From the NCBI GenBank assembly GCA_015069695.1, contig JADCRZ010000044.1, positions 1 to 51,309 of the forward strand: DNA of 51,309 nt, given 5' to 3'. This DNA comes from Williamsia sp. Lineage in GTDB: Bacteria; Bacteroidota; Bacteroidia; Chitinophagales; Chitinophagaceae. Each line of letters begins with the position of its first letter. Position 1 is the stretch's first letter. The notes under the pieces were generated by a model that was not told the origin of the DNA, ran no database searches, and was given only the letters and a program-made list of their open reading frames with translations. Below, piece by piece: positions 18,662 to 27,525 of this stretch. The translations under genes and the position numbers were made by a program.

Positions 18662-20019
18662 ACTACGCAGTGCAGCGTCCGTTATCACGGATCTTTTTCA
18701 AACCAGGGCAACACTGGCTTCTATCCGGCATGTACCTATCCATTGCCTATGTTCTGACACAGGGCTATTTTAACTGGACCTCTCCCATTTTTTTACTTGG
18801 GATCTTTTCGCTTTTCCTGGTTGTAACGGTTGACAAACAGCAGACCGGGTCTGCGAGGTATGCATGCGCAGCATTGTTGTTCTCTGCTATAAACCTGCTG
18901 CTACCGGTAAAAACAGGCGTTTATTTCACAACCTGCTGTACAGTGATGTTTATCATAGAGCGCTTGTATGGGAAAACAAATGCTTTGCCGGTCATTGTCC
19001 TGGCATTGATGTCGCCTTTCTTTGAATACTGCTCCAATGTTTTCACTTTCCCTCTCAGGTTGCAATTGACTTCTTTCGCAGGAGAGATCCTGCAGCTGGC
19101 TGGTGTAAAAGCTGTAACAGAGGGCAACACAATTATTCAAAATGGAAATGAGTTTTCAGTAGATCCGGCTTGCATGGGTTTAAACATGATGGCCACTTCA
19201 CTTATACTGGGTTTGGTGCTGATTGCAGTATACCAAAAACAATTTCAGAAGCAAGCACCTGCCTGGCTGATCTTGCTTATACTGGCTGCTATCGCAGGAT
19301 TGAACATCCTATCCAATCTTTTCAGGATCGTGATAACCGTGCAGTTCAGGATCATGCCTCAAACATGGCTGCATGAGCTTGCCGGCATCGTTTGCCTGCT
19401 CGGGTATGTAGTTCTCCCAGCATTGCTGCTCTGCAAAAAGCTCGTAGCCAGCTTCGGGAAGAACAAACACAAACCGGGGGATTGTAGGCCAAGCCCCGCC
19501 AACATCGTGAACCCAATCTTTTGCATGCTTATTCCGGCGCTTATTCTTCTGTCTTCTTACAGGGTAGATCAACGCAACAGGAACACGACTGCTGACAGCA
19601 ACAAGACAGTGCATGTAGCAGGTTATACCGCTCAGCAGGTAGATAAGAACATCATTAAGCTGGAAAGTCCGGTTTCATTGGTGTATCTCAAAAAGATTCC
19701 GGGGTTTTATGTTGCAGATCATACTCCGCTGATTTGCTGGAGGGGAAGCGGGTACGAGTTCAGGAAAGTAAAAGAGCTCTTCATACAAAACACAAAAGTA
19801 TACAGTGGTATTCTGGAGAAAGGCAATGAGCAACTGTTTACAATCTGGTGGTACGAGAACGGGCAACATATCACGACTGACCAGCTGGCATGGAGATGGG
19901 ATGTGTTAAAAGGCAGTCGTACGTATTCAGTTGTAAATATAACAGCAGCAAGCGAAGAGCAGGTAAGGAGGGAAGCCAGGAAAGCCTTGGCCGATCATCC
20001 ATTCAAAGATTTATTGTGA
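18658..20019 (+). CDS. xrtN: exosortase N with fused EpsI-like C-terminal domain
   Basis: This 453-residue membrane cysteine transpeptidase-like protein should recognise and process PEP-CTERM-type tails. The catalytic triad is visible as Cys172 in DPACMGLNMM, Arg223 in LSNLFRIVITVQF and His239 in TWLHELAG, each in or beside a transmembrane helix. Residues 1-270 form the multi-pass exosortase domain. One more helix at about 290-302 leads to a soluble region (about 310-453) with CWRGSGYEF and LFTIWWYENGQ, which resembles EpsI (DUF3485) proteins usually encoded beside exosortases. The ATG at 18658 overlaps the upstream stop (ATGA). Upstream in-frame starts lie inside the VIT gene and are less likely. 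Confidence 0.88.
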   Translation: MNYAVQRPLSRIFFKPGQHWLLSGMYLSIAYVLTQGYFNWTSPIFLLGIFSLFLVVTVDKQQTGSARYACAALLFSAINLLLPVKTGVYFTTCCTVMFIIERLYGKTNALPVIVLALMSPFFEYCSNVFTFPLRLQLTSFAGEILQLAGVKAVTEGNTIIQNGNEFSVDPACMGLNMMATSLILGLVLIAVYQKQFQKQAPAWLILLILAAIAGLNILSNLFRIVITVQFRIMPQTWLHELAGIVCLLGYVVLPALLLCKKLVASFGKNKHKPGDCRPSPANIVNPIFCMLIPALILLSSYRVDQRNRNTTADSNKTVHVAGYTAQQVDKNIIKLESPVSLVYLKKIPGFYVADHTPLICWRGSGYEFRKVKELFIQNTKVYSGILEKGNEQLFTIWWYENGQHITTDQLAWRWDVLKGSRTYSVVNITAASEEQVRREARKALADHPFKDLL

Positions 20020-20087
20020 TAGCTGCCAATACACAGTTGTATAGGGAATGTACGCATGAATCAAACAGATAGCATAAAAAACATCCC

Positions 20088-20501
20088 ATGCCCAATCAGC
20101 CACCGCCCCCTGTAATCCAGACAGGCCCACTGAAACCACAAAAATTTTCCCTGCGCATGCGCTTGCGCAGCTTCCGCTTTGCCTGGAACGGGGTGCTGCT
20201 GTTTTTTTACCGCGAGCACAATGCCCGGGTGCATGCTGTTGCCGCTTTACTGGCAGTTGTTGCCGGCTGGCGGCTCCGGATCTCGGCCGCGGAATGGACC
20301 GCCGTGCTGGTTGCCATTGCGCTGGTCTGGATCACAGAGCTGATCAATACTGCCATTGAAAAGATCATGGATCATCTTTCACCTGCCCCGCACCCGCAGG
20401 TGAAAGAGATCAAAGACCTTGCAGCAGGGGCCGTGCTGATAGCCGCCCTGGTTGCCTGCCTGATCGGGTGCATCATTTTTATTCCAAAAATTTTACCATG
20501 A
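20088..20501 (+). CDS. dgkA: diacylglycerol/undecaprenol kinase family protein
   Basis: This 137-residue small membrane kinase of the DagK family phosphorylates a lipid alcohol such as diacylglycerol or undecaprenol. The family motif ELINTAIEKIMDHLSP (about 84-99) holds the catalytic and metal-binding acidic residues, and KEIKDLAAGAVL follows. Three transmembrane helices are evident. An N-terminal proline-rich stretch of about 20 residues precedes the RLRSFRFAWNG amphipathic helix. Its stop overlaps the next start by four bases (ATGA), so it is coupled to the DUF1361 gene. Recycling of undecaprenol would be consistent with a neighbouring envelope-sorting cluster, but the lipid used cannot be read from the sequence. 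Confidence 0.92.
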   Translation: MPNQPPPPVIQTGPLKPQKFSLRMRLRSFRFAWNGVLLFFYREHNARVHAVAALLAVVAGWRLRISAAEWTAVLVAIALVWITELINTAIEKIMDHLSPAPHPQVKEIKDLAAGAVLIAALVACLIGCIIFIPKILP

Positions 20502-21187
20502 AAACTAGTTTGTTATGGAGCAGCCGGCTGCTCAGGCTTTTCCGGCTCAAAGCAGAAATCGACCGGTTTCTTGTTCTTTCTGTTTGCTTTAGCCTGTTCC
20601 TGCTGGCTGTCAGAATCTTTTCCACCCACTCGCTGCTCTCTGCTTCGCTGGCCTGGAACTTGTTCCTGGCTTGGTTTCCCTATGGCCTCTCCAGCTGGCT
20701 CTACCGGCATACTGCCTTGCTGAAAGGGAAATGGGTGTATGCTGTCCTTTTCCTGGTCTGGCTCCTGTTTATCCCCAATTCATTTTACATCATCACTGAT
20801 TTATTCCATCTGCACGATGCCCGCAATGCCCCGCTTTGGTACGACCTGCTGCTGATCTTTTCCTTTGCCTGGAACGGACTGCTGATGGGCATCCTGTCTA
20901 TCCGCAGCATGGAAAAAGTCACGCAAGTATTTCTTCCTTTCCGGTACGATTGGACCTTTCTTTATCCCGTCATGCTGTTGAATGCGCTGGGTGTTTTTAT
21001 CGGAAGATATCTGCGTTATAATAGCTGGGATGTGGTGGTGAGCCCCGTTAGTTTAACGGCAGACATGCTCCGCTTGCTGCTGCATCCTGCCCTGCACAAG
21101 CAAGAATGGGCCATGGTCCTCAGCTATTCCCTTTTTATGACCATGTTATATGTAACCATCAAGAAGATCAGCCGGCTGATCTGGTAA
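20498..21187 (+). CDS. DUF1361-type integral membrane protein
   Basis: This 229-residue protein with six or so transmembrane helices resembles DUF1361 membrane proteins. Recognisable parts are NLFLAWFPYGLSSWLY, the segment LLFIPNSFYIITDLFHL (about 98-114), and FSFAWNGLLMGILSIRSME. The function of the family is not known to me. The ATG at 20498 overlaps the dgkA stop, showing translational coupling. The gene ends 18 bases before a perfect hairpin that closes the whole seven-gene run. Confidence 0.85.
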   Translation: MKTSLLWSSRLLRLFRLKAEIDRFLVLSVCFSLFLLAVRIFSTHSLLSASLAWNLFLAWFPYGLSSWLYRHTALLKGKWVYAVLFLVWLLFIPNSFYIITDLFHLHDARNAPLWYDLLLIFSFAWNGLLMGILSIRSMEKVTQVFLPFRYDWTFLYPVMLLNALGVFIGRYLRYNSWDVVVSPVSLTADMLRLLLHPALHKQEWAMVLSYSLFMTMLYVTIKKISRLIW

Positions 21188-21205
21188 AAGGGTTTTAAAA
21201 AAAAT

Positions 21206-21246
21206 GCAAAGAGCCGGCTGCAGAAAGATTGCAGCCGGCTCTTTGC
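21206..21246. terminator. perfect 17-bp bidirectional terminator hairpin
   Basis: The arms 21206-21222 and 21230-21246 (left GCAAAGAGCCGGCTGCA) are exact reverse complements around a 7-nt loop. An A-run (21197-21204) on one side acts as a T-run for minus-strand transcripts, and a T-rich end (TTTA) follows on the plus strand. It separates the convergent DUF1361 and TolB-like genes. Confidence 0.85.
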
Positions 21247-21265
21247 TTTATAAAAACAGATCAAT

Positions 21266-24200
21266 TTAGAAATCGAGTCCCATTGCAAAATGCACCATGG
21301 GTTTGCCGCGGAACACACCGTTCATTTCCCAGCCGGTATCGAAGCGCAGGAAATAACCCAGCAGGGTACTCCGGACGCCGAAGCCATAGCTTCCTACAAA
21401 GGGTCCAATGCCACCAGCCTTGATCAGCACGGTAACAGGTTGCTCACCATATACCACGTAAGGACGCTGGATCTTGTTGTAATTGCCGTTCCATGCAGAG
21501 CCCAGGTCAACGAACTGGATCACTTCAAAATTGCGGAGAAAGGCATTGTTGATCGGCTTGTTGAACAAGGTCGCAAATACCGGCAACCTGAATTCACTGT
21601 TGATCACAACAGCATTGTTACCGTTGGATACGTTCTGGGGAAAGCCGCGCATGTTCACAGCCAGGGATTGATAAGCATAATCCGGATCCTGCGGTTGCGG
21701 CGTCTGGCTGTATTTGGGGAACAGTCCTCCGTCTACGCCACCCAGGTAATAAATGATCTTTTGCTTGCCCCAGGAGAAATCACCGGCAGCCCGGGCAGCC
21801 CAGATAAAGTTGCGGTACAGGGGCACGTAATAACGGCCGTCAAAACCAAAGTTGAAGCTGTTGCGTCCATCCTGGGTCGTGAGCTGGCTGATCTGCGTGT
21901 TGTAATCAATGTATGCTTTATAGCGCAAACCGTTCATGATATTGGTTGCCTTGATCACGGTATTGTCGTACACATACTCCAGGCGTGTGAGCGCAAATGT
22001 TTGTTTGCTGTCGGGTACTTTCAGGGAGGGTTCATCCAGTCCTTTGAACACATACTTATCGGTTCTGATACCGGCTGAGATCCGCAGGCTCCGCACCCGG
22101 TCGAACGGATACTTGATCACGCCCTGCCACAAATTGGTGTACAGCTTGATCGGATAACCGGTATTGCCATATTCACCCACATCGGTTTTGCGGTAGTAAA
22201 TCACCGAATAATCGATCCGCCTTTTCAGGTAATCAAAACGGGTTAAATACTCAGACCCGGAATTGAGCAGTGATTGCTGGTTGGGAATAAACACATTGGG
22301 TGTACCTACGTTTACAGGCACCCCCGAACCGGCGGCATTGATCAGCGGCGACCGGAACATGCCTGTAAAGCGCACGTCTTCCAGCACATCCAGGATAGAA
22401 ACCTGGGCCAGTCCGTTGAAGGCGCCATTGTTCAGGCTCACAGGAAGGCTTCCGGTATAAGGCTGGTAACGTGTTACCAGCACATCGTTGTTAAACAGGG
22501 ATCCGGTTACCTGGTCAAGCGAGAACTTCAGCGTATAGTCATACCGTTTAGCCCGGTCGAGTATGGTCGGACGGGCAATGGCCTCGCCGTTGAATACCCT
22601 GCCTTTGGCGGAAGTATCGGGTCTTTCTGCCCCAAACTCTGATTCAAACACATCTTTTTTCCTGGTACTGTCTACACCCCGGAGCGGACTAACCGGCAGG
22701 GCTTCGCCGCTGGCGATGCGCGCTGCTTCGATGGTGCGGCGGCGGTAGTCGGTTGGGCGTGAATTGACGTTGCGGCGTCTCAGCGCATTTTCATCTACTT
22801 TGAGCTTGTACAGGAATTTCAGGTCGCCTTCCCTTCTTACTTCACTCACCAGGCCCTGGTCGCCGGCGATCTTTGTTTCTGTCAGGCTGCTCTGGTAGTT
22901 GGTCAGCGGAAACACATAAGCCGAATCGCTGGTGATGGAAATGGCAAAAACCGTATCAGGCTGGCTTTTGTCATAGGCTTTCAGCATGGAATCAAGATCA
23001 CGTGCGTCCGGGTTGCGCAGGATGTCGGTGCCTATCCTGTAGATCGTGTCTACGCCGGCACGCCGCGTGTTGAAGAAACCTGCATAGCGGTTGCCGATCC
23101 CGTTTTCGTCACTCACAAACGTGAAATGGGTGGTATTGTATTGAACCGGGAAGCGGGCGTTGCCAAACTTTAAGTTGGTAAGCTGGGATATTTGTTTGAA
23201 TTCGCTCCGGTTCCAGTTGTCTACCAGAAAGATATTATAGCGATGATCGGAAGGCAAGGCTGTATCGCCCGTTCTGGCAGTGGCAGAAGGGCGGTTGGAT
23301 GAATAGATGATCCCTGTTTTGTTGGGGAAGGCGATAAAGGTAGCATCCAGGTCATCGAACACATCGTTGGTGATCTGGTCGCTGGTTTGCTCGGCGATCT
23401 TATAGGTAAAGATATCAGACTGTCCTTTTTTCACCGCGCTGAAGAGCAGGGTGTTGTTGTTGAGCATGAATTTCATGTCCTGGATCTGGTCGAACTCGGG
23501 CAGGTCCTGCTTGATGGGTTTATAGCGCTTCAGGTCGTCGTATACAAACAGCTTTACCTTTCCTTCGCTCCAGTATACCACGGCCAGCCGGGTTCCTTTC
23601 GGATCCCAGGCCATCAGGGGAAAATTGGGATTGGGAATGTTTTCGTTGGTTCTTACGCCGCTTTTCAGCAGCACTTTGCGGTCGATGCCGTTGTCGTACA
23701 GCACCACTCTTTCCACCCCGGCTTTGAATTCAACCACCGCATAGGTTTGGCTGCGCGGGGCAGGATTGGGAGTAAAGCGGAAAAAATCCTTGTTGTGCTT
23801 GATTTCTTCTACCACCGACATGGTTCCTTTCGGCGTGTTGCGGCGGGAGCGGATGTCTTTGTAGTATTTGTCTTCCTGGTAGGTCATGAAGTCTTTGAGC
23901 ACTTCCTTGAACTTCTTTTTGGCGATGCGTTGCGATGCACCGTTGAGGTTGCGGTATACCCTTGCCAGATAGAGGAAATAAGTGACGTTTTCTTTTTTAT
24001 AGGTTTCCGCGATGTAATTCCAGAAAGCATGTCCGGCAAGCGCGGGTTGTTTGAAAGCAAACTGGTAGAAATTTTTGTAGCTGCCGGAGAGCACGGCTGA
24101 TTTCAGTTCATCATCCAGTTCGGTGCTCCAGTTTTCGCCGGCATAGGAAACATATCCGTCAGTAAGCCATTTGGGAAGATCGAGCAGGGCCTGGTTGGCA

Positions 24201-24712
24201 GCAAATTCTCCCAGGTCGTCGCCGAACAGGATATTGTCGAGCAGCACTTTGGCAATACCCTGGCGGACCTGCCTGCGCAGATCGGCGTGGTCGCCGTTGT
24301 AATACACAATCATTTTGTTGTTGACCAGCCGGGTGCTTCCGCCGGCGCTTTGCCAGTCGGAGGTTAAGCCGATATTCGACTGCTGCATTTCATCAAAATG
24401 GTTGTAGACAATGATGTTGGCCCTGCGTTGCAGTCCGTACTCAGTAAAGCTTTCCAGATCAGGCAGTTCTTTTTCTGCTACCTGGGCCACATACTTTGCC
24501 AGCGGCTCGCCATTCTGGCTGTAGTAGCTGTTGAAGTTTTCAGTTTGGTAGTAGGCCCATTTGAATTTTTTATATTGCACCCGGTTTTTACCAAACTCAA
24601 CCGTATTGACCTGTGCAGTAGCAGTAAGAATGAACAATAGATTTACAAGAACAATACACCCTGTTTTTCTGAGCACCCGAGTTGCCGGCGGCAACATCTT
24701 CTGAAATTGCAT
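21266..24712 (-). CDS. large TolB-like beta-propeller / outer-membrane barrel protein
   Basis: This 1148-residue protein has a signal peptide ending in ILTATAQ. The next region (about 35-320) resembles a peptidase-MA-like fold without an HExxH motif (it contains RRQVRQGIAKVLLDNILFGDD and LPKWLTDGYVSY). TolB/WD40-like repeats follow (about 330-580), with phrases such as PNFPLMAWDPKGTRLAVVYW. The last part (about 780-1148) resembles an Omp85/surface-antigen barrel and ends in phenylalanine, as outer-membrane barrels do. It is probably an outer-membrane protein with a large periplasmic or surface part. Bacteroidota relatives are often annotated as TolB-like, but the barrel makes that label incomplete. 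Function unknown. Confidence 0.8.
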   Translation of the reverse strand: MQFQKMLPPATRVLRKTGCIVLVNLLFILTATAQVNTVEFGKNRVQYKKFKWAYYQTENFNSYYSQNGEPLAKYVAQVAEKELPDLESFTEYGLQRRANIIVYNHFDEMQQSNIGLTSDWQSAGGSTRLVNNKMIVYYNGDHADLRRQVRQGIAKVLLDNILFGDDLGEFAANQALLDLPKWLTDGYVSYAGENWSTELDDELKSAVLSGSYKNFYQFAFKQPALAGHAFWNYIAETYKKENVTYFLYLARVYRNLNGASQRIAKKKFKEVLKDFMTYQEDKYYKDIRSRRNTPKGTMSVVEEIKHNKDFFRFTPNPAPRSQTYAVVEFKAGVERVVLYDNGIDRKVLLKSGVRTNENIPNPNFPLMAWDPKGTRLAVVYWSEGKVKLFVYDDLKRYKPIKQDLPEFDQIQDMKFMLNNNTLLFSAVKKGQSDIFTYKIAEQTSDQITNDVFDDLDATFIAFPNKTGIIYSSNRPSATARTGDTALPSDHRYNIFLVDNWNRSEFKQISQLTNLKFGNARFPVQYNTTHFTFVSDENGIGNRYAGFFNTRRAGVDTIYRIGTDILRNPDARDLDSMLKAYDKSQPDTVFAISITSDSAYVFPLTNYQSSLTETKIAGDQGLVSEVRREGDLKFLYKLKVDENALRRRNVNSRPTDYRRRTIEAARIASGEALPVSPLRGVDSTRKKDVFESEFGAERPDTSAKGRVFNGEAIARPTILDRAKRYDYTLKFSLDQVTGSLFNNDVLVTRYQPYTGSLPVSLNNGAFNGLAQVSILDVLEDVRFTGMFRSPLINAAGSGVPVNVGTPNVFIPNQQSLLNSGSEYLTRFDYLKRRIDYSVIYYRKTDVGEYGNTGYPIKLYTNLWQGVIKYPFDRVRSLRISAGIRTDKYVFKGLDEPSLKVPDSKQTFALTRLEYVYDNTVIKATNIMNGLRYKAYIDYNTQISQLTTQDGRNSFNFGFDGRYYVPLYRNFIWAARAAGDFSWGKQKIIYYLGGVDGGLFPKYSQTPQPQDPDYAYQSLAVNMRGFPQNVSNGNNAVVINSEFRLPVFATLFNKPINNAFLRNFEVIQFVDLGSAWNGNYNKIQRPYVVYGEQPVTVLIKAGGIGPFVGSYGFGVRSTLLGYFLRFDTGWEMNGVFRGKPMVHFAMGLDF

Positions 24713-24784
24713 ATCCGTTTGTTTGTGAATTAAAATTATGTCTTTTAACGTGAATCAATAAAATTCCTTGTCCAAACCTACCCC

Positions 24785-25429
24785 ATGCTTACCGTCCAAA
24801 GCTTTGTATTTAGCCCCCTACAGGAAAACACCTATTTACTCTATAACGAAGAAAAAGCAGCTTGTGTTATCGATCCGGGCTGTTATTTGGAAAATGAACA
24901 ATTAAAACTGCAAAATGTGATAGAAGGGCAGGGTTTGCTGCCCAATTTTTTGTTAAATACCCACTGCCACCTGGATCATGTATTTGGTAATCAGTGGTTC
25001 TATGAAAAATACGGCAAGCCGCTCCACATTCACCCGCAGGAAGAAAGGGTGCTGCAGCTGGCCCCTGAATTTGGCAAGCTCTGGGGCATGCCGTTCGAAA
25101 ATTACAAAGGGCCCCTTCTTTTCTTACAGGAAGGCGACACGGTAAAAATCGGAGAAGACATCCTGCGTGTCCTCTTTACACCCGGCCATGCCCCGGGTCA
25201 TATCTGCTTTTATTGCGAAGCCCAGGGCTTTGTAATCAGCGGCGACACCTTATTCCGCGGCAGCATCGGCCGCACCGACCTCCCCCTGGGCAACTACAAC
25301 ACCCTCATCCACAGCATCCGCACCCGCCTGCTCATACTCCCCGATGATACGATCATCTATCCGGGACATGGCGGGGCTACAACTGTGGGAGAAGAGAAGC
25401 GGAGCAATCCGTTCCTGTCTGAACCCTGA
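24785..25429 (+). CDS. MBL-fold metallo-hydrolase (glyoxalase-II-like)
   Basis: This 214-residue metallo-beta-lactamase-fold hydrolase carries the zinc motif THCHLDH (about 59-65). More metal ligands lie in TPGHAPGH, ISGDTLF and YPGHGG. The length and motifs match the YcbL/GloB-like group, which hydrolyses thioesters such as S-lactoylglutathione or similar compounds. The exact substrate is unknown. The last codons (TCT GAA CCC TGA) come from an intergenic repeat, so the protein ends SEP and its stop codon lies inside the repeat. It converges with the flippase gene. Confidence 0.9.
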   Translation: MLTVQSFVFSPLQENTYLLYNEEKAACVIDPGCYLENEQLKLQNVIEGQGLLPNFLLNTHCHLDHVFGNQWFYEKYGKPLHIHPQEERVLQLAPEFGKLWGMPFENYKGPLLFLQEGDTVKIGEDILRVLFTPGHAPGHICFYCEAQGFVISGDTLFRGSIGRTDLPLGNYNTLIHSIRTRLLILPDDTIIYPGHGGATTVGEEKRSNPFLSEP

Positions 25430-25463
25430 TTTACAGGATTTGGGGGATTCGCAGGATTGGGTG
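25418..25463 (+). repeat. TCTGAACC-headed 9-nt periodic repeat, forward copy
   Basis: The head TCTGAACC (25418-25425) is followed by 9-base units GATTTACAG, GATTTGGGG, GATTCGCAG, GATTGGGTG. It supplies the last three codons of the MBL gene. It forms an inverted pair with the copy at 25525-25570. Confidence 0.8.
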
Positions 25464-25524
25464 ATGATTGGGAAGGGTGTGCACGGGAGGGGATACGTCT
25501 TTGACACACTGTATTCACAGCACG

Positions 25525-25570
25525 CTACTAATCCCCACAATCCCCCCAATCCTGTAAATCAAGGTTCAGA
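25525..25570 (-). repeat. TCTGAACC-headed 9-nt periodic repeat, reverse copy
   Basis: On the minus strand the head TCTGAACC (25563-25570) is followed by TT and the units GATTTACAG, GATTGGGGG, GATTGTGGG, GATTAGTAG. The TGA within its head is the stop codon of the flippase gene (25566-25568). Confidence 0.8.
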
Positions 25571-27059
25571 CATACTTCCCGATCACCGGCAGCTTCCTGA
25601 ATTCATTCCTTTCTACCCGCAGAATGAACATCATATAAGCACCCAGGAGCAGTCCGCCGGAGACGATGCTGAGGATGTCGTTGGTGACGAAATAGTTGAT
25701 GGCGCGGTGAACAAAGTACAGCAGCACAACGATCACGATGTAGGCCAGCAGCTTTTTCCAGGCGTAGGGAACAGGATACCTTTTTTGCCCCCATACATAA
25801 GAGATCACCATCATGCTTCCGTAGCAGAAGAAAGTGGCCCAGGCGCAGGCCATATAGCCGTATGAGGGAATGAAGAGGCCGTTTACCAGCAGCGTAATGG
25901 CAGCCCCGATCAGGGTAATAGTGGCACCGGCCCCGGTTTTGTGCCCCAGTTTGTACCAGATAGAAAGGTTGTAGTAAATACCCAGGAACATATTGGCCAG
26001 CAGGAGAATGGGAACTACGCGCAATCCTTCCCAGTGTTTGCTTGCAATGAAGTAGCGCCATATCACCAGGAAAAGGCTTACCACCAGAAACATCACGGTA
26101 ATGGTGATCACAAAAAACTTCATGACCCGCGCGTAGGTATAACGCTGGTTCTGGGTGCCGGCCTGTTTAAAGAAAAACGGTTCGGCGCCCATGCGGAAGG
26201 CTTGTACAAAAAGAGTAATCAGGATCGACAGCTTGTAGCAGGCGTTGTAAACACCTACCTGTACCTCCTTGTACGTATTGCTGCCGGGCACCAGCCATTT
26301 AAGCATCAGCCTGTCAAATGTTTCGTTGATCATGCCACCCAGTCCGGCAACGATCAGGGGCATGCTGTAGACCATCATGGTCCGCCAGAGCGACAGATCA
26401 AATTTCCATTCAAAAGAGGTAAACTCTTTCCACAGCAGCAAGAGCATACAAACCGATTGTGCCAGGTTGGCGATCAGTACGTAAACAATGGGATTGAGAT
26501 GCGGGTTGTAGATCAGTCGCACCCAGCTGTTGGCATCCGTTGCCAGCGCTTTGCGGCAATAGGTAAGAAAAAAGAACGTCAACCCGATATTGACCAGCAC
26601 AACGGCAACATTGACAACAGCAAACCGGACAGGCCTTCCCTCCTGCCGCAGCTTGGAAAGCGGCATGCGGGTCAACGTATCCAGCGCAATGATAAAGATG
26701 CTGATCTTGATCAGCTCCGGATAATCAGGCAAGCCGGCAAAAACAGCCAGCTCATGCCGGAACAACCATAAGATACCTGTAAAGAAGAAAGTGCTGATGA
26801 GCAGGGAGATGCTGACCGTATTATAAAGGACGCGCCTGTTTTCCTGCTGTGCAAACCGGAAATAAGTGGTTTCCATGCCATAGGTAAACAAGACGTTTAA
26901 CAGGGGAATGGCGGCATATACCAATCCCATCTTACCATAATCAGCTTTGGTCAGAACATCTGTCAGATAAGGCGTTAACAGATAGGTGATAAACCTGGCT
27001 CCAATTGAACTTACTCCGTACCATATAGTTTGTCCGGCTAATTGTTTAACGCTGCTCAA
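25566..27059 (-). CDS. polysaccharide/oligosaccharide flippase (Wzx-like, MATE superfamily)
   Basis: This 497-residue membrane protein has about 14 hydrophobic segments. The N-terminus (QLAGQTIWYGVSSIGARFITYLLTPYLT) is typical of O-antigen and teichuronic acid flippases, which move lipid-linked glycans across the inner membrane. AFRMGAEPFFFKQAG at about 284-298 is a familiar segment of this family in Bacteroidota. No glycosyltransferase cluster is nearby, so it may be an orphan serving a general envelope glycan. It starts at ATG 27059. Its stop codon lies in the repeat at 25525-25570, giving the end GKYV. Confidence 0.88.
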   Translation of the reverse strand: MSSVKQLAGQTIWYGVSSIGARFITYLLTPYLTDVLTKADYGKMGLVYAAIPLLNVLFTYGMETTYFRFAQQENRRVLYNTVSISLLISTFFFTGILWLFRHELAVFAGLPDYPELIKISIFIIALDTLTRMPLSKLRQEGRPVRFAVVNVAVVLVNIGLTFFFLTYCRKALATDANSWVRLIYNPHLNPIVYVLIANLAQSVCMLLLLWKEFTSFEWKFDLSLWRTMMVYSMPLIVAGLGGMINETFDRLMLKWLVPGSNTYKEVQVGVYNACYKLSILITLFVQAFRMGAEPFFFKQAGTQNQRYTYARVMKFFVITITVMFLVVSLFLVIWRYFIASKHWEGLRVVPILLLANMFLGIYYNLSIWYKLGHKTGAGATITLIGAAITLLVNGLFIPSYGYMACAWATFFCYGSMMVISYVWGQKRYPVPYAWKKLLAYIVIVVLLYFVHRAINYFVTNDILSIVSGGLLLGAYMMFILRVERNEFRKLPVIGKYV

Positions 27060-27110
27060 GAAGGCTCTGAATTTTTAGCAAATGTAGGGGTTGTTTTTGT
27101 AGGGCGGGTC

Positions 27111-27512
27111 TTACTCATCCCGTCTTATCTTCTGTCTTCCGGCTTTGATCAGGGCTGCTTTTTTCTTGCCCTCCAGTCTTTTTTCCCTGGCAACCTTGCC
27201 GGGTTTGGTAGCCAACCGCTTTTTCTTCTTTTTCAATGCAGCTTCCAGCAGCTCATTCATTCTCTTCACCACTTCGTCCTTGTTCTGCAACTGGGTGCGG
27301 TAAGCCTGGCTCCTTACCTGCAGCAGCCCCTCGGCATTTATGCGTGCAGCGAGCTTGTCCCGGATCATGTCTTTTTGTTCCCCCGTCAGGAGCAGGGAAC
27401 CAGCTACATTGAAATAGCCTTCTACCATGGTTTCTACCTTGTTTACATTTTGTCCGCCTTTGCCGCCGCTGCGGGCCGTCTGGAATTTTATTTCTTTTGA
27501 AACGTTGATCAT
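27111..27512 (-). CDS. arfB: ArfB-type aminoacyl-tRNA hydrolase (ribosome rescue)
   Basis: This 133-residue protein has the class I release factor GGQ motif at residues 19-21 (ARSGGKGGQNVNKVET) and a lysine/arginine-rich C-terminal tail (KKKKKRLATKPGKVAREKRLEGKKK). That is the arrangement of ArfB (YaeJ), which releases peptides from ribosomes stalled without a stop codon. It lacks the codon-reading domain of a normal release factor. It is divergent from dtd with 40 bases between the starts, which share a palindromic promoter-like box. Confidence 0.93.
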   Translation of the reverse strand: MINVSKEIKFQTARSGGKGGQNVNKVETMVEGYFNVAGSLLLTGEQKDMIRDKLAARINAEGLLQVRSQAYRTQLQNKDEVVKRMNELLEAALKKKKKRLATKPGKVAREKRLEGKKKAALIKAGRQKIRRDE

Positions 27513-27525
27513 ATGGTCAGATCGC

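Noticed and set aside
21206-21246. Attachment site or mobile-element end suggested by the perfect 17-bp palindrome
   Set aside because: It lies between convergent gene ends with A/T runs on its flanks, which a bidirectional terminator explains fully.
25418-25570. CRISPR-like array
   Set aside because: The repeats are 9 bases long with drifting sequence and no spacers of constant length, and no cas genes are present.
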